Notes under the pieces: generated by a model | Told to the model about the DNA's origin: nothing | What the model saw: the letters and a program-made list of their open reading frames with translations, nothing else | Database searches by the model: none | In this document: piece by piece, positions 24,853-42,462 of the stretch | Layout: every line of letters begins with the position of its first letter | How positions within the stretch are numbered: the stretch's first letter is position 1 | Origin: Aspidiotus rigidus | Taxonomy: Eukaryota > Arthropoda > Insecta > Hemiptera > Diaspididae | Direction of reading: 5' to 3' | Length of the DNA: 64,000 nt | NCBI GenBank assembly: GCA_035079385.1 | Contig: JAVHKY010000052.1 | Span: forward strand, 1,612,001-1,676,000 | Made by a program: the position numbers and the translations under genes

Positions 24853-26960
24853 CCAGATGTAAATTCAAAATATGAAATATGAGATAACAATGTCATTATA
24901 TCATGCCAACCTACAAATTGAAAAATTGAAATAAAAAACACTGAACACATGGGAGGCGCGCCGAAGGCGCGCCGTCTTGTTTAGTAATCTTATTATTGAT
25001 ATTTTTACATATTATACACAGGCAACTTTTCAAAACATGACAGTACAGTTGCAGTCAGGGCTAGTCAGGGCTGGGCTGGGCATAGATCGGATCACGGATA
25101 AAAAAAAATGGAGATCCGTGATCCCCGTGCGTAAAGTCATACTCAGTCAGTCATGAACTCATAACAAATCAACAAATACGGCGATGTCGCGAACCGACGC
25201 GAACACTCACTGGAGGCTTGTGTTATCAGGTGCATTTACGCAACATTACAATTTGAAGTTTTCTTTTTCAAATAACTTCTTAAAAGGAATTTCTACGGAA
25301 AAATCATAAGAATGAAAGTGGTAGAGATTAAAATTTTCTTTGATTTGAGACCACTCTCAAATATCTACTTCGTTGAAAATATTTGCCGATTATCATCCAT
25401 AAGGAAATGCATTGGACGGAGCCGCCAGTGAGCGTTCGCGACATTGCCTTATACTATGAACCTGCCGTCGTCAACTATAATCAAATGAATGTGAACAAGT
25501 CCAAGTGGTGAACGGACTCAACGGAGCCAATCCGGGCACTGCGTGTTTAGACCATATAAGAGGTGGATTGGGTATCCACCATTAGAGCCCTATAATAATG
25601 AGTTAGGACATGAATCGCCATATTTGGTCGTTACATCAACATTAATCCTTACAGTTTCCTAAAGGGGTGAGAAATTGAATCAATACAATTGAATGGTCGG
25701 GTAGAAACAGGGCCTCACGGGTATGCTCTACCTAGTCACTCACACGTAGACACACACAAAATATGTATCACATGTTGCGATGTATGCCCCGAGATGACTG
25801 ATTAAATAAAGCATGAAATATCTTGAAACTTCGTATTTATGCAGACAAAACTTAGGAAAATACGGCTAATTGGTTCACACTATAGTTCACACGAACTAAT
25901 TTTGTTCATTAATTGGAATTCAACGATTCAAAGATTGCCCCTTCAGACGTAAGTTTAAACGTTTCGTGAAGATCATTCAGAATATTTCGCGATCAGTCAA
26001 CTAATTAGCTGTATTTTCCTCAACTTCAAGAATAAATTAAACCACGTTCCTAATAATTTTGTACATTATTCGATATGTTATATGTGGGCCAAAATCACTA
26101 CTCGCAAGACACCATTTTGTGTAATACACGTGTATTTTCTGTGTGTGAGTGACTAGGTAGAGGATACCCTTAACACAAAAAGTGGTTTTTCAGAAAAACG
26201 CATTTGAAAGTTCAGATTCATAGAAATGACATAAGGAAAGACCCAAACGTCATGAAACTTGGTGGGATTGTAGATGGAAGTCCGATCTACAAAATCACTG
26301 AAAATTAGAATGTTACAACGTTTCTGAGTTGCCTGTAGAGTGCGTTATAGTCTGCGCATTTAAGGCCCTTTTTACAATAAATTATCGACTTTTTACGCGT
26401 TCTAGTAACTTTTTGAATCTTGTCAAGAGTAATAATAATAAATGAATGTATATTTGCAAGGATTGTGCTGCAGTAATAATAAGTATTTTTGAGTATAAAA
26501 TCCTCCAAAAAGTAAGTTTCTCAGAGGGTCAAAGTTCATCATCATGGCTATAAAAAGGCATAGGAAATGAAGGCTTTCTAGATATACATGGTGCCATCTG
26601 TATCGATTTTCAGTGTTCTTTAAGCTAATCTAGAGGCAAAGTTTGAGACAACCTCAATTGCCGCCATTTTATGACTAGCTACTGAGACTTGAGAGTTCAA
26701 GCACGGTGGACGCTCCACTTCAACATAGTTTTACGTACTCCATAGTCATCAGAATGAATTGAAATTTTTACCAGATGAAGAGAAAAGAGTGCTGAACTTA
26801 AATCACTGATAATCGAAAAATGTCCCTAAATCGAGCTAAGGCCTTTTTTCTACCCGACTATTCAATTTATCTCCGGAACGGTCAAATTTTGTGAGAAATT
26901 GAAGAGAACTAAATTTATTCCTTTTATAATTTTGTATCTGATTAGACTATAACAAAAGAA
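24853..26960. other. Unannotated spacer
   Basis: I find no conserved frame. A short GC-rich palindrome (GGCGCGCCGAAGGCGCGCC) lies at about 24955-24973. The remainder is AT-rich and featureless to my reading. Confidence 0.4.
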
Positions 26961-27135
26961 GGGATCTGTTTCAATTGGCATGGACATGACCGAAAAATTG
27001 TGTCCGCAAAAATGTTATTATCTACTTTATTCCGCTAGGTTTGCAGCAAGCTAAATTCGCTGTTTCCCCACACCACTAACAACAGTACATTACCGTAGGT
27101 ACCCCAGGTTCAGCCAACGTTTAAAATATTATAAT

Positions 27136-27567
27136 CACGGTACATTATACAGGTATTGACACGACGCAAAATTTCTGTCGTACAAACTGTGTTAATTCAT
27201 ACAGAATTCCGCTAGGCTTGCAGCGATCGTTTGAATACCTTCCACACCCCACCTGTGTCCGAACCTTACCGGAGGTACCCTAATATTGACGAAATTTTCG
27301 AGGGTTGTAAAAGATGAAGAAAATTCACCTAAGAAAATAATTTTTTTTTAATAAGTAGAGCATGGTGAGTTGTCTATTCGAACCCGGTTTCAGATTTTTA
27401 GGTTAATACCTAATTCCACTACGAATTTTTAAGTATTCATGTAGTTTTCCTGCTTAGTAATACCTTGCAACGCTCCTAGCGTAGATTATATCAACTGACA
27501 CAACTCAGGCGACAGTAACAAACACGGCTAATATACCTTCGTGTCAATACCTCTATACTGTACCGTG
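27136..27567. mobile_element. 'CACGG' family MITE, copy 3 (432 bp)
   Basis: Ends begin CACGGTACATTATACAGG and match copy 1 along most of their length. It is flanked by an exact 8-bp duplication, ATTATAAT (27128-27135 and 27568-27575). A diverged relative of the left half of this family lies just upstream (about 26975-27110), suggesting nested or serial insertion. Non-coding. Confidence 0.9.
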
Positions 27568-27810
27568 ATTATAATTCATTGAAAAATTCGAAATATTTCT
27601 TTCATCAATACGTAGAATGACGAGGAGAAAATTTGTATTCAAGATTCCAGATTTTTAAATTAATTTACAACTTTTCTATAACCTTTTGAAAACAAGTGTG
27701 TTCCCAGACTCAATGTAACAGTGGAATTTTACTTGTAGTGCCATCTCTGCGCATGTTGAGGAACTATAACTTTTTTGCAGACAGCTACGCATACAGCGAG
27801 TGTAGTAGAC

Positions 27811-28081
27811 CTTTGACTATGTAGGTATGGACTAGTACTCCTCCATAAACGCAATATAAAATCCTTGTCCAGGAATGCAGGCGGTTTTTACAGGCAACTT
27901 GATGTACACCGCGACTGCATTTACGTTCTCGTTATAACTCTACTTGCTCTACATGTTGACTGTATGGATATACGTTTTGCTGGTATGCGGTCGAGACGTA
28001 TCTGAAATAGTATAAAGAAAACGCCTTCATTCCTGGACAAATAATAGTTCATGTTACCAGTCCATGCCTATATAGTCAAAG
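27811..28081. mobile_element. 271-bp MITE inserted in an older 'CACGG' element
   Basis: Inverted ends begin CTTTGACTAT and continue with GGTATGGACT, the same family as 19728-20074. Immediately to the right, 28082-28119 is the right end of a 'CACGG' element (ending CTTATACCGTG) whose left end is not visible. This copy therefore appears to have landed in, or replaced part of, an older insertion. Confidence 0.6.
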
Positions 28082-28980
28082 GTGTAGACTCGTGTCCATA
28101 CCTCTATATCTTATACCGTGATATAGATACATCAATTTTTACTTGGTATTCAGACTTGAAATAGGGTTCGCACGCTAGCATTGCTACAGGTATTTGCCAA
28201 TAAAGGCCGTATGCGGTTATGCGGAAGCTCTCATTCAGGGATGTCAAGTTTAAGCCAATAATCACCTAATTTGAAGCTTAAACCAATGTTTAGACAATTA
28301 TTAAGTCAGTAGACCAATTCCCTGTGACATCAACATATTTGATTTTGATTGAATGCTTGTTCTCTGCTGCTGGCTTTGGGGTAGCCATTTTAGAATCCCT
28401 TAAAAATACACAGGGAACGTTTCAATTTAATAATTTACTAATATTCAAAAACAAGAAGTTAAAGTACGTTCGCAATTGAAACTACATTTTGAAATTTCAC
28501 AGAACTTCTGGATGCTTGATAGAGATCTCTAATACATAAAGAACATCTTGTTTTTGAATATCTAAACGTGATTGAATCGTTCCCTATGTATTCTTATGGA
28601 AATCAGTACCATGATTGGCTCAATGATATTGTAGTATCAATATCAAAAATGGGACTTTGATTCACTATCCCTCACTTTCAGGATTGGATAAATGACGGTC
28701 ATTCATTTGATCGTGACCGGTCACGATAGGTCACGGTCACGCACGCTTTTGACTGAGAAAATTATATTCCTCATGCCCATGTTCCTATTGGGTCACGATG
28801 ATGTAAACACAGTTATTACATTCCCCGCCAAATTCAAACGTTGAGAACTTATAGTCATGAAAGGACATTTTAGGACATTTATTGTGCTCTTTGTTGACTG
28901 GGTCACAATTGGTCAAGAAAGGTCACTTATATCTAAATCTTATTGCTGTCTGAGATTATGTACAAGATTGTGATTACACG

Positions 28981-29472
28981 AACCAGACCAGGAGCTTTGC
29001 GCCTTTGCATCAAATTACTTTTATATTACCTACATAGAAGATGAACTGGAAAATCCATGTAAGAAAAAAGAGAGACGAAGTAAATATGAAATCCCGGAAA
29101 ATGTACTGGTTCATGGGTGCAAAAAGCAGACTGAGCCTCAAAAACAAAAGGCTGCTGTACCTTACAATGTTGAAGCCAATCTGGTTCTATGGTGCTCAGT
29201 TATGGGGCTGTACGGCAGACTCGAACCGGGAAATCATTCAAAGGACTCAAAATAAGATATTACTACTCATCACGAGAGGCCCGTGGTATGTTGGGAACGA
29301 CTCCCTACACCACGACCTCCAGATAAAAACAGTGGAAGAAGTCATATGCCAGCTCGCTGTCAAGCATGAAGATAAGCTTAACAAACACGAAAATGTAGAA
29401 GCCATCCAGTTACTGAACAACGACGAATTACGAAGACTTGAAAGAAAAAAACCTCAAGACCTAGTGAAATAA
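28981..29472 (+). pseudogene. Jockey-type non-LTR retrotransposon, C-terminal fragment
   Basis: The 143-codon frame at 29041-29472 matches the region after the reverse transcriptase core of Jockey-clade elements. It begins NWKIHVRKKRDEVN and continues through YGAQLWGCTADSN, IQRTQNKIL and the closing RRLERKKPQDL. The endonuclease and catalytic RT domains are absent, so this is a 5'-truncated relic. It lies inside the hAT-like element at 28679-30194. Confidence 0.8.
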
Positions 29473-29662
29473 AATGTAATATCGGTACCTATGTAGATGC
29501 GTGAGACGGTGACCACTATCATTTACATTAATCATAAGTTGTCTAGTGCACACCAGATCACCTAGGCGCTGGTCCACAATCTGTAAATTCAACTCTCCCC
29601 TCTACTTGTATCGTGATATTTATTTTGTGAATGCTACAATAAGCAGTACAATATAGTTCTCA

Positions 29663-30098
29663 ATGAGAAAAAAAAAATTACCTACATTTACTCCAGGTCC
29701 AGGAGTATTCATATTGTCGTTCAAAGTGTCCGAAGATATGGAAGCTTTGTTACCTAGTCAGGCAACAAGAAATTCCTTTCAATGGTTATATCCACTTGCG
29801 AAAGAATATAAACATAAATCGGACAAGTTTCAGAGGCGAGCCAAACAATATTGTGATCAGCGGGATAAACTGCGAATTAGATTGTGGAAACTTCGTCGTT
29901 CACTGCAAGAAGGACGTCGTTCATTACAAGAAGGAAACATTCAACTTCCAAAAAAGATCACCGATAATTATAGAGAAAATTTCTCAAACATTCTTCAGAG
30001 TTCAAAATGATAATGTACCAGAACACGACGAGCAAGCGAACGAAAATGGTAAAATGTCAGGACTCAGGATTAACATCGCCCAAGAAGAGGAAGTTTGA
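29663..30098 (+). CDS. Unrecognised frames with Lys/Arg/Glu-rich coiled-coil character
   Basis: Two overlapping frames (29663-30010 and 29796-30098) lie between the non-LTR tail and the right end of the hAT-like element. The first is rich in Lys, Arg, Glu and Gln, contains a short internal duplication (RRSLQEG twice) and could form a coiled coil around residues 45-90. I do not recognise either. They may be the remains of the element's own gene or simply open by chance. Confidence 0.25.
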
Positions 30099-31471
30099 TT
30101 CTTGGTCACATGTGGTCATGTATAATACGTGACTGACCTATTGTGACCGTGACCGTGCTCTATCGTGATGGTCACGTATCACAAACCAACCCTGCTCACC
30201 GTTAACAACACTATGACGTCACCGGGCAATCGATTTGTGATAACCAATCAAAATAGGTGTTATTTTTGACGGAATATATAACTAAAAACAAAGAGCTTTT
30301 TGGCACTGCCGTCGAATGAAGTATTTTTATTTTAAAAAACCAGAGCCCGACGTTTAGAGAAAACATTCTCCTTTAACAAGGGATAAAATACTAATGAGAG
30401 TTGAGAGTACAAATAAAATCAGAATACACTATAGACCGATTTTATTGCCTACGTCATAGTTAGGAATCAGTGTTGCCACGGTGGCTTTGGAGACTTTTGA
30501 CTCCCATAAGAATAACATAGGGAGCAAAGATTGAAGTGTTACTATTTGGAAATAAGCCATTTCTTAATAACCAAAAGTACATGAACACGTTCTAGGAACC
30601 ATCTAAATTGAAAATACTAATTTTAACGTCAAGTTCACCGTGTAGTTTTTGTATATTTATACCTAGATCTTTGCTCCCCGTGTATTCTTATGCGAACAAC
30701 CGAATCAAAAACACCAGAACGGGTACTCTTGTCAGATCATAAACACCGGAACGGGTATTCTTGTCATCTGTATGACGTCAGAGGAAATTTGTCTATACAG
30801 TACAGCGAAACAAAACGAGAAAAAACAGAAACCACAGTTAACAATGAAGTAATCTACTTAATATAGGAGAGAATGTGTCATTCAACTTGTTGACGTCCGA
30901 TCTGAAATTCACACTGTTCTTTTCTCTCCTCATTTCAATTGCTTCCTTAATCTTTCTCTTGACAATATTCTTCTCAAAGCCAAGGATGGAAGCTTTTTGG
31001 TTATTGAACGAATGGCACTCCTAAGGGATCACCACGCACACATAAAAACTGATTACGAGCTGACTACGCACACTCAGACATTTGTTACGCAAACGATACC
31101 GTTTGGTGATCTCATGAAATGGATATATGTCAATTTAACTTTATACGGCAGACATGAAATATTTCAATATATAGGCCTAGTTTAAGAGGGCACAGGTGAA
31201 GGCGTAGTATAGCCCAGTATACTGTGCATCACTACACCAACTTTTGAAGCCACTTTCTCAATTCCAGGAATTAGCTAGGAGAAAGGCTAGCTCTACCCCT
31301 TCTTAAGCCACTTTAGGTCTCTTATTAGGGTAGGGGTCAGACATGAAACATTTGAAGCTAGAATAAACCTAGTATACCAGTGGTTTACTGTATAGATTGA
31401 AGAGACATCTAGCCTATTTAGGTCTAGTATGATGAAGGCTTAGCCTAGTACAGGCCTAGTATACTATATAT

Positions 31472-33931
31472 CACGGTATAAGATATAGAGGTATTGACAC
31501 GCGCCTATTCTCCACTGTACAAATCGCTGTCGCCAATGTTGTGACAGTTCCGTTACGCGTTGATAGATGGCGTTAATAATTAGCGCCCGCTTGATTCTGT
31601 TGAGCACGTAGTCTTAAGGCGGAAATTTGTATTTTTAGCAAAAAAAAATGGGGAATAGGCAATGGGCATATAGAGTTGAAACTCTGTATTATTGTCTGGA
31701 GAAATTCAATTTTCATATTTTAACGACTAACAAGAATTATATCTTAGGAGAATCTATCGAGGAACTAACAAGGAATATTTCTTTTACCTCATTATCAGTG
31801 TCATGAAAAATTTGTAAGAATATTTCACCTCCCTAAATTCAAAATGTTTTCAGATGCATTTTTGAACTCAACATCCCAAACCAGAAAACAAGGTATCATA
31901 TTTTAGAAGAATATCAGACCAGTGCTACAAGAAATTCTCAAGAATATTTTGCCTTTCTATGGTAATAGGTACTTCAAGATTCATTAATATTGTCAAACAC
32001 AAGACTTCAAGTTCAACGCAACACAAATATCAAAAATTGAAATAAGAACTTATTTAGAGGTTGATTAAACATTTATTCTGAGCATAGCTTTGCCTCTTTC
32101 TTCTTTTTTTGTGATTGTTTTGTATGAGAGCGATTTTGAGTCCGCTCATATAGGCTATTGCCTCATGCCTATGACAATATAGTAATGGAGGGAAGTAGCA
32201 ACAATTTCACTTTTGTGAATATTACAAGTGATTGAGAGAGGTAAATTTCCAAACACATCATTTAGGGTTCTATTGTAGCAATCACTAAAACTTGGAGTTA
32301 ATTACAAAAAGATCTTCAGTTTTTCAAAAGAGCAAATAAAGATATAGGTTACAGTACAACAAGAATCCTTTGGTTTTAGGATTGACAATTTCTGCAACAT
32401 CTAGTTCCAAAGTCTCTAATTTGGTAAGTAATGCTTCACGACAAGTGTTACATTTAGATAAGCGCAATAAGCGACGGCATAAATACCCGCACGCGTGATA
32501 AATTATAATGTCTGTTAATTCGGAATTAGTTGTGGTGGCAATAAATTCTTCATCTTCCCACAATTCTTCTTCAATCAAAGAATCTAGGCGAAGTTTTAGA
32601 TTTTGTAAAGGTGACTGAGATGGCTTTTCTTGGGTAAAAATTCTCTCGAAATCTTCCATAGAAATAGGTAGGTACCAGTACTAATATCGCAGTCACTGGA
32701 ATCGATCGAACAATTCCCAAATTTAGGAGGTCTCAGTAATTTATACGTCGATAACAAGCGATACAATTGGAGGAACGTTGGCATTGATGGATGGTCATTT
32801 TGAATACCTGCTTGGCGGATTGTTCCAAAAAACCGCTACAAAAATAACCATACCATGAAGCTCATTAAAATTCAACGTTAATAATTGTTTTCATCGTTGA
32901 AACAAACCAAATTTGAGAAATAATTTAGCATATTTTTTTTTTTTTTTTTTTTCTTGTCATCAATACTACTTGCGCCGGCTGTTTATGAGCCTGAGTTCAG
33001 CAAGATCTGAAAAGCTATTAGTTCATGCCTTAATTTAGATGCAAAAAATAAACATGCAACTTTAATCACTATCACAAATTATCTTTTTTTTCTTATTTGT
33101 ACTTCACCCATCCGGCGCAATATACTTGAAAGCATACAGAAATTGTCTGAAATATTGTAGAACGATTGTGTCCCGCACGATGTGTAAGAATTTAAAATGA
33201 TGTATGACCGTGTCCAGTACAATGTATTTGACGTCTTATTAGGTCACATTAAGGTGCTCGAGCTTCCCTAGTCACATTTGGAAAGTGTCCCAGAACAATG
33301 TAGGTATACAAAAATGAAGTAATCTGATGACCGTGTCCAGCACGATGTATATGACGACTATGACGTCTTATAATGTCAGATTAGGAACGTGTCCAGCACT
33401 ATGTGAACAATCCAAAGAATTCTAGTAGAATGTAACAAAAAGGAATTATTGTACACTTTGATCACAGAAAGCTAGCCCAAATCAAGAAGCATCTGGGATC
33501 AATGGTTCAAGATTATACTACTTGTATATTCAATCTTTCAAACACGACTTGAAATGAAGATTTAAAAGATAATAGAGATTTATGTGAATAAATTTCTTCC
33601 ATAAAAATCAACCATCATAGCAGTACTACTCCTGGTACAAAGTACATACCTGTCTTTTCAACTTAGGAAATAAAGATAATCTGTGCTGATTAAACTACAG
33701 TATATAATTTCCAATATAAATGAAACATGATACAAATTATTCTTCTCAATAAATTTCAATAATCTCACTTGGTAGATGTAAAAAGGCCAAATCAGACGGC
33801 AAATTACTTTACTACAGCATGTAAGCACCGGGCGCAGTCTTTTAGCGCTGTCTTGCGGTCAAAGTGTGAACTGTCACAAAACCGGAGACACGTTTTCCGT
33901 TTCGTGTCAATACCTCTATGTCTTATACCGG
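31472..33931 (-). mobile_element. P-superfamily (THAP-type) DNA transposon, 2.46 kb
   Basis: Ends are inverted repeats of ~29 bp beginning CACGGTATAAG; the right end has lost one base. An exact 8-bp target duplication, CTATATAT, flanks it (31464-31471 and 33932-33939). An 8-bp duplication is typical of P elements. The minus strand carries the degraded transposase at 32324-32784. The ends match those of the short elements at 21377, 22499 and 27136, so this family is the likely source of their mobility. Confidence 0.88.
32324..32784 (-). pseudogene. P/THAP9-type transposase C-terminal remnant
   Basis: Two minus-strand frames overlap. The frame ending at 32784 contains FLQLYRLLSTYKLLRPPKFG, the conserved segment before the C-terminal part of P/THAP9 transposases. 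The frame at 32324-32659 contains IIIYHACGYLCRRLL followed by a CNTC cysteine pair, matching the 'YYIAGYVVRKL...C..C' tail. The change of frame between them could be a lost intron boundary or a frameshift. The THAP DNA-binding domain and RNase H-like core are not readable in the rest of the element, so it is probably inactive. Confidence 0.72.
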
Positions 33932-34208
33932 CTATATATTAAGCTACTAGCTTTTTTTTGGGGGTGGGGGGGATGAAAAATGCAGGAGAAGAGAGCTAGT
34001 GTAATACTGTATAGAGGGTATAAAGGAGCTGGTTTTATAAGGCTGTAGTGTAAAGGAGACTTATATAATACTAGTTTAACGCTAATATAATACAAGGAGG
34101 GACCTAGCCTTATTCAAGTTCAGTATACTGTACAGACGCCCGGTCACCCGGACCCATATTTTGAGATTAGGGTAGGGATAGAGAAAAGACATGAATATGT
34201 CAATACTG

Positions 34209-34258
34209 ATGGTTTTTCCGGCAAAAACCATACGCATGGTTTTGCCGGCAAAAACCAT
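34209..34258. repeat. Tandem pair of 23-bp palindromes
   Basis: ATGGTTTTTCCGGCAAAAAC... and a near-identical second copy each read almost the same on both strands (ATGGTTTT-GCCGGC-AAAACCAT). They are separated by four bases. They lie directly left of the small element at 34266 and may be part of another mobile element's end. Confidence 0.6.
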
Positions 34259-34265
34259 TACACCT

Positions 34266-34382
34266 CATCACATTTGCCAAGCGACGTGATAACGATCTGG
34301 GGAAAAGGAGAACCTCAGCTCATAGTAAATGAACATTTCTTCAGTTCTTCAGATTGTTATGATGTCGCTTGGTTGTGTTTAG
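34266..34382. mobile_element. ~115-bp foldback MITE, copy 1
   Basis: Inverted arms GCCAAGCGACGTGATAAC and GTTATGATGTCGCTTGG surround a centre that matches the copy at 48021-48130. The left end is shortened compared with that copy. Lies ~0.9 kb upstream of the CDC42 start codon. Confidence 0.75.
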
Positions 34383-35263
34383 CTAAAGAGGGTCCACTTT
34401 TCCGTGATAGTTGTTTTCGCGCTGAATGCCGTTGGCAATAATCACGGTGGCAATAATATTCATGTGATCGATTGTTCTTAACAGATTTGAGCATTTGACG
34501 TCACGCGTGAATCGATCCATTAATTTCGGGGCTGCTGGCCTGCTGCTGTGCTGCAGTGATGAGTGACTTACCACTATAATGAAAATCTTTGGTGGATTCA
34601 CGGTGGATTACTGTTTCCAGAGAGCTTAGAGCTATTGGGTGTAATTGGGTGTTCACTTCACTGACATCATCACTGTTCATTTCACTGTTCATTGCTCAAA
34701 TTCTTAAGTGCACAACTCAAGAAGACCCGATTCGCGACTTCCGAACTCTATAAAAATATTTCTTCAATTTGTTCAACGCATCATGCGATTCTTATTTTCC
34801 AGTTTTTGTGTAGAGCGATGATCCTAATAAGCATAAGTTAATACAGTTGTCTACTTTTCTGTCAACGCCCAGCATATATTTAAACTCTGGTGATCGTGCA
34901 TACGTACCTTGTAAAACTGTATCGTCGATATTTGTTTAGCGTTGTAAATCATCGCATAAATCATCAATGTGCTGATATTTCAATTACTTTCATTACGAAT
35001 GTTCTAACGAATACCGACTTATTTGAGCTACGTGTAGTACAGTTAGTATTGTATGCTTCTATTATTTGTTGGTGATGAGGAAACATTTCTGTTTAGTCGA
35101 AAAATCATTACCTACTTTCAAGCCCCAAGAATGTGACGATAACAATGAATAATCGACGTTACCTCAAAACCATTTCCTTAAAAATTAGTCAATTTGTGGT
35201 TGATTAAATTGAAAAGAATAACGATTTATCCAGAACTGAAAGTCTTAATTTGTCATTTTTTAG

Positions 35264-39757
<4,494 letters not shown>

Positions 39758-42460
39758 TAGCATAAATGAATTATAATTACATTTTTCTAATTTATTGTTA
39801 CTGCAATCGGGTCATTCTTTGAAAAAATCTACTTAGATATATTATTCTGGATTTGTCTTTTTCTTTTCTTCTCATTTCTTTCATGAAAATTATTTTATGT
39901 CATGAAGTTGAAAAATAAGAATTGGAAATATTGCAGTTACAAATTTTTTACAAATAACAGTAATGCCCGACTGAATTTTCAAATTGCGTACATTTCTTTC
40001 TCTTTTTTGTATTACATTTTGTACGTTTGAATATTCGTTCTGAGGAAATAGCGTTTTTTTTTTTTTTTTTCTTGTTCGTGTAAAGTAATATTACAAAAAC
40101 GATCAATTAATTGTTGTACACGTACATCGTATCCTACCCTTACTTCTTCTTGAATTGTATACATTTGAGAAGTATTTGCTATTGACCTTAATGACTCTGT
40201 ACTAATTTGTTACTAATTTTATTATTTTATTTTAGTCATATTTTCTGTCTTCTTAGTAAGAATATAAATACCTTAATTACATTCATTCTTGCTATTTTTT
40301 AAAAATTAGTATCATAACATTACTATCATTTCTATTCTTTCTATCATTTCTATTCTTTATTATATTTTTCATATTATGGACAGTCAGGTATAATTTATTC
40401 AAAGTCATGAGAAAAGAAAAATAATATGAGGGACGATTTTAATATCAAAAATAAGTCTCAAGAGCATAATATTATTCTTGGGATATTTTGTATTTTATAC
40501 TCTGGAATATGAATCTAGGATAGTAAACGAACAAATACAAATTGGATGAGACGCAACTATGTTTTTTCTCTGCAGATTTCTTCTTTGTTATTCATCATTT
40601 TCATCCACAATTTCTCCAACTCGTTATTATCAGTGTTTAATTCCAATTCTAATTTCGTTTACTCAGCTACAAAAAACTAAATTAGGTTTCTCAAATGTTT
40701 CGAAGTTGATATAAAGTACGTAAAGCATGCTTTGTAAAAAGTTGCAATGCTGATCCTTCAGTTTTCTTTATTTGCAATGGATATTGTTTCATCTTTGTAA
40801 TCTGGATATTTTACTAGAACTTCGTTTGAATAAAATGAAGACAATTTTCAACACTTATTTTTAATTATTAATTATGTAAGAAGTGTATAATTTTGTATTT
40901 ATTTGTTACAGATTTAAAAGAAAAAGTAAATGATTTGCGAGTGTTAATTTTTTTTATCTATCCGAAAAACGTATCGTAATTACTCTCGTTTCCGTACTTC
41001 CTTTTCTAACAGTGCAATGCTTGTTTTTCTTCAGTGGATTGGGTCTCAGAAGTGCAATGAAGAGTATCCTTCTCAATCTTGATGCTCGACGAGAGGAATA
41101 TTTTTAAAAATAAATTATGTACTTAAATTTTTGTCATTTTTTTTTATGCCTATTTACTCTGTAAAGATGAAGGCAGATTTGAGAACATAGCCTCTCAGCC
41201 GTCCTCCCACTACTAAGGTGTCTCGAAGTTTACGTACACATTCTCGGATTTAGAGGTATTCGTAAGAACACACTATTATTTGGGATTGAGCTTCATGACT
41301 ATTTGTGGAATTTATAAATAATAATTGATAGAGGAAATACTCCTCTTTCCAATTACTGTATTTCAACAAAAATCTAAATGACTCGACAATAATGTTTTCT
41401 ATTTCAGTCGGAAAACATTGTTAGGTAAGAGGATGGAAAGTGAAAAACGTATACTTTCGAATCCTCTCTATAATGACTATGCTAGTCAATTTTATCAAAT
41501 GATCAAGACCTTCAGGGGGCACTTTCATCCCTCACCCTTTTTGAAGCGCCCCTGTTGCTCAAGAAAGAAGTTGATTAGGAATATTTCCTTCTTAAAAGAA
41601 TTTTTCATCATGCAGCCGAGTACGTAGAAACTACATAATCATTGATTATATGAGCACAGATGACGAAATTGTTCCTATTAATAAGTTCTTCCCTGCTTTC
41701 ACCTCCAAAGAATCACGAAACGTATCATTAATGTTATCATAATTGTATTTTAATTAATTGTCTTATTAGCATCATGCTAGCCACTCTACAATACAGTACC
41801 AATTCATTTATGCAGTCAATTACTTCAGTAGTTTCAACAATATCACGATTCATTTATAGTTATTTATTCTACAAGGTCCTAAAGCTAGTGATACAGTCAC
41901 AAGTCCGAGTTTGATGAAACGAGCGGAAGGTGAGTGCAGTAAATGGACGAGTGACTTATCACAAGCTGATGGACCGTGTATAATACAATTTTTTTTATGA
42001 GCAAATTACGTACACAGGATATAACCCATAACTTGAACCTGTGACTAAACCCAAGGGTGGTAAGTGATTCGATTTTAGGGCTTAAGCTTAAGGCTTAAAC
42101 TTGGAATGACATTTCTGTTTGCTTAAGCTTAAGACTTCAAGTTAGAATAAAATTTCTTTCTCCTCAAACTTAAAGCTCATTTGAGACTTATAAGTTTTAA
42201 CTTGAGACTTGAGCTTAAAGCTTGAAGCTGAAAGTACAAAACATGTTTTTGTTGGAGAAAGTATGTTTTTAACTTTTTTAGATTTTAGGCTTTTGTTTTG
42301 GTCCAAACCTCGTCACTGGCAGGGCAAAAGAATATCCGTATTTCAACTTTCCGTTTCTAATAATCCTTGTGAATATGTCCACTTTGAAATTTCTCTTATT
42401 CTATTATTTATCGTGATTGTCACAACTTCTAGACTGGTGGACAAATCATGAAAATGGCCA
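39758..42460. other. CDC42 3' flank and unannotated DNA
   Basis: Probably includes the CDC42 3' UTR. Very AT-rich, with many weak AATAAA-like words, so no single polyadenylation site can be chosen. An open frame after a good acceptor at ~41408 (41418-41627) is not recognised. Nothing else is supported. Confidence 0.4.
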
Positions 42461-42462
42461 AT

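Larger units (their letters stand above)
28679..30194. mobile_element. Probable hAT-like element (~1.5 kb) carrying foreign insertions
   Basis: Left end CAGGATTGG and right end (reverse complement) CAGGGTTGG are followed on both sides by matching subterminal GTGACCGT/GTCACGG-rich inverted repeats (28708-28740 and 30100-30180). Flanks CTCACTTT and CTCACCGT agree at 6 of 8 positions, weak support for an 8-bp duplication. Inside lie a non-LTR tail (28981-29472) and an unrecognised frame (29663-30010). No hAT transposase domain is readable. Confidence 0.5.
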
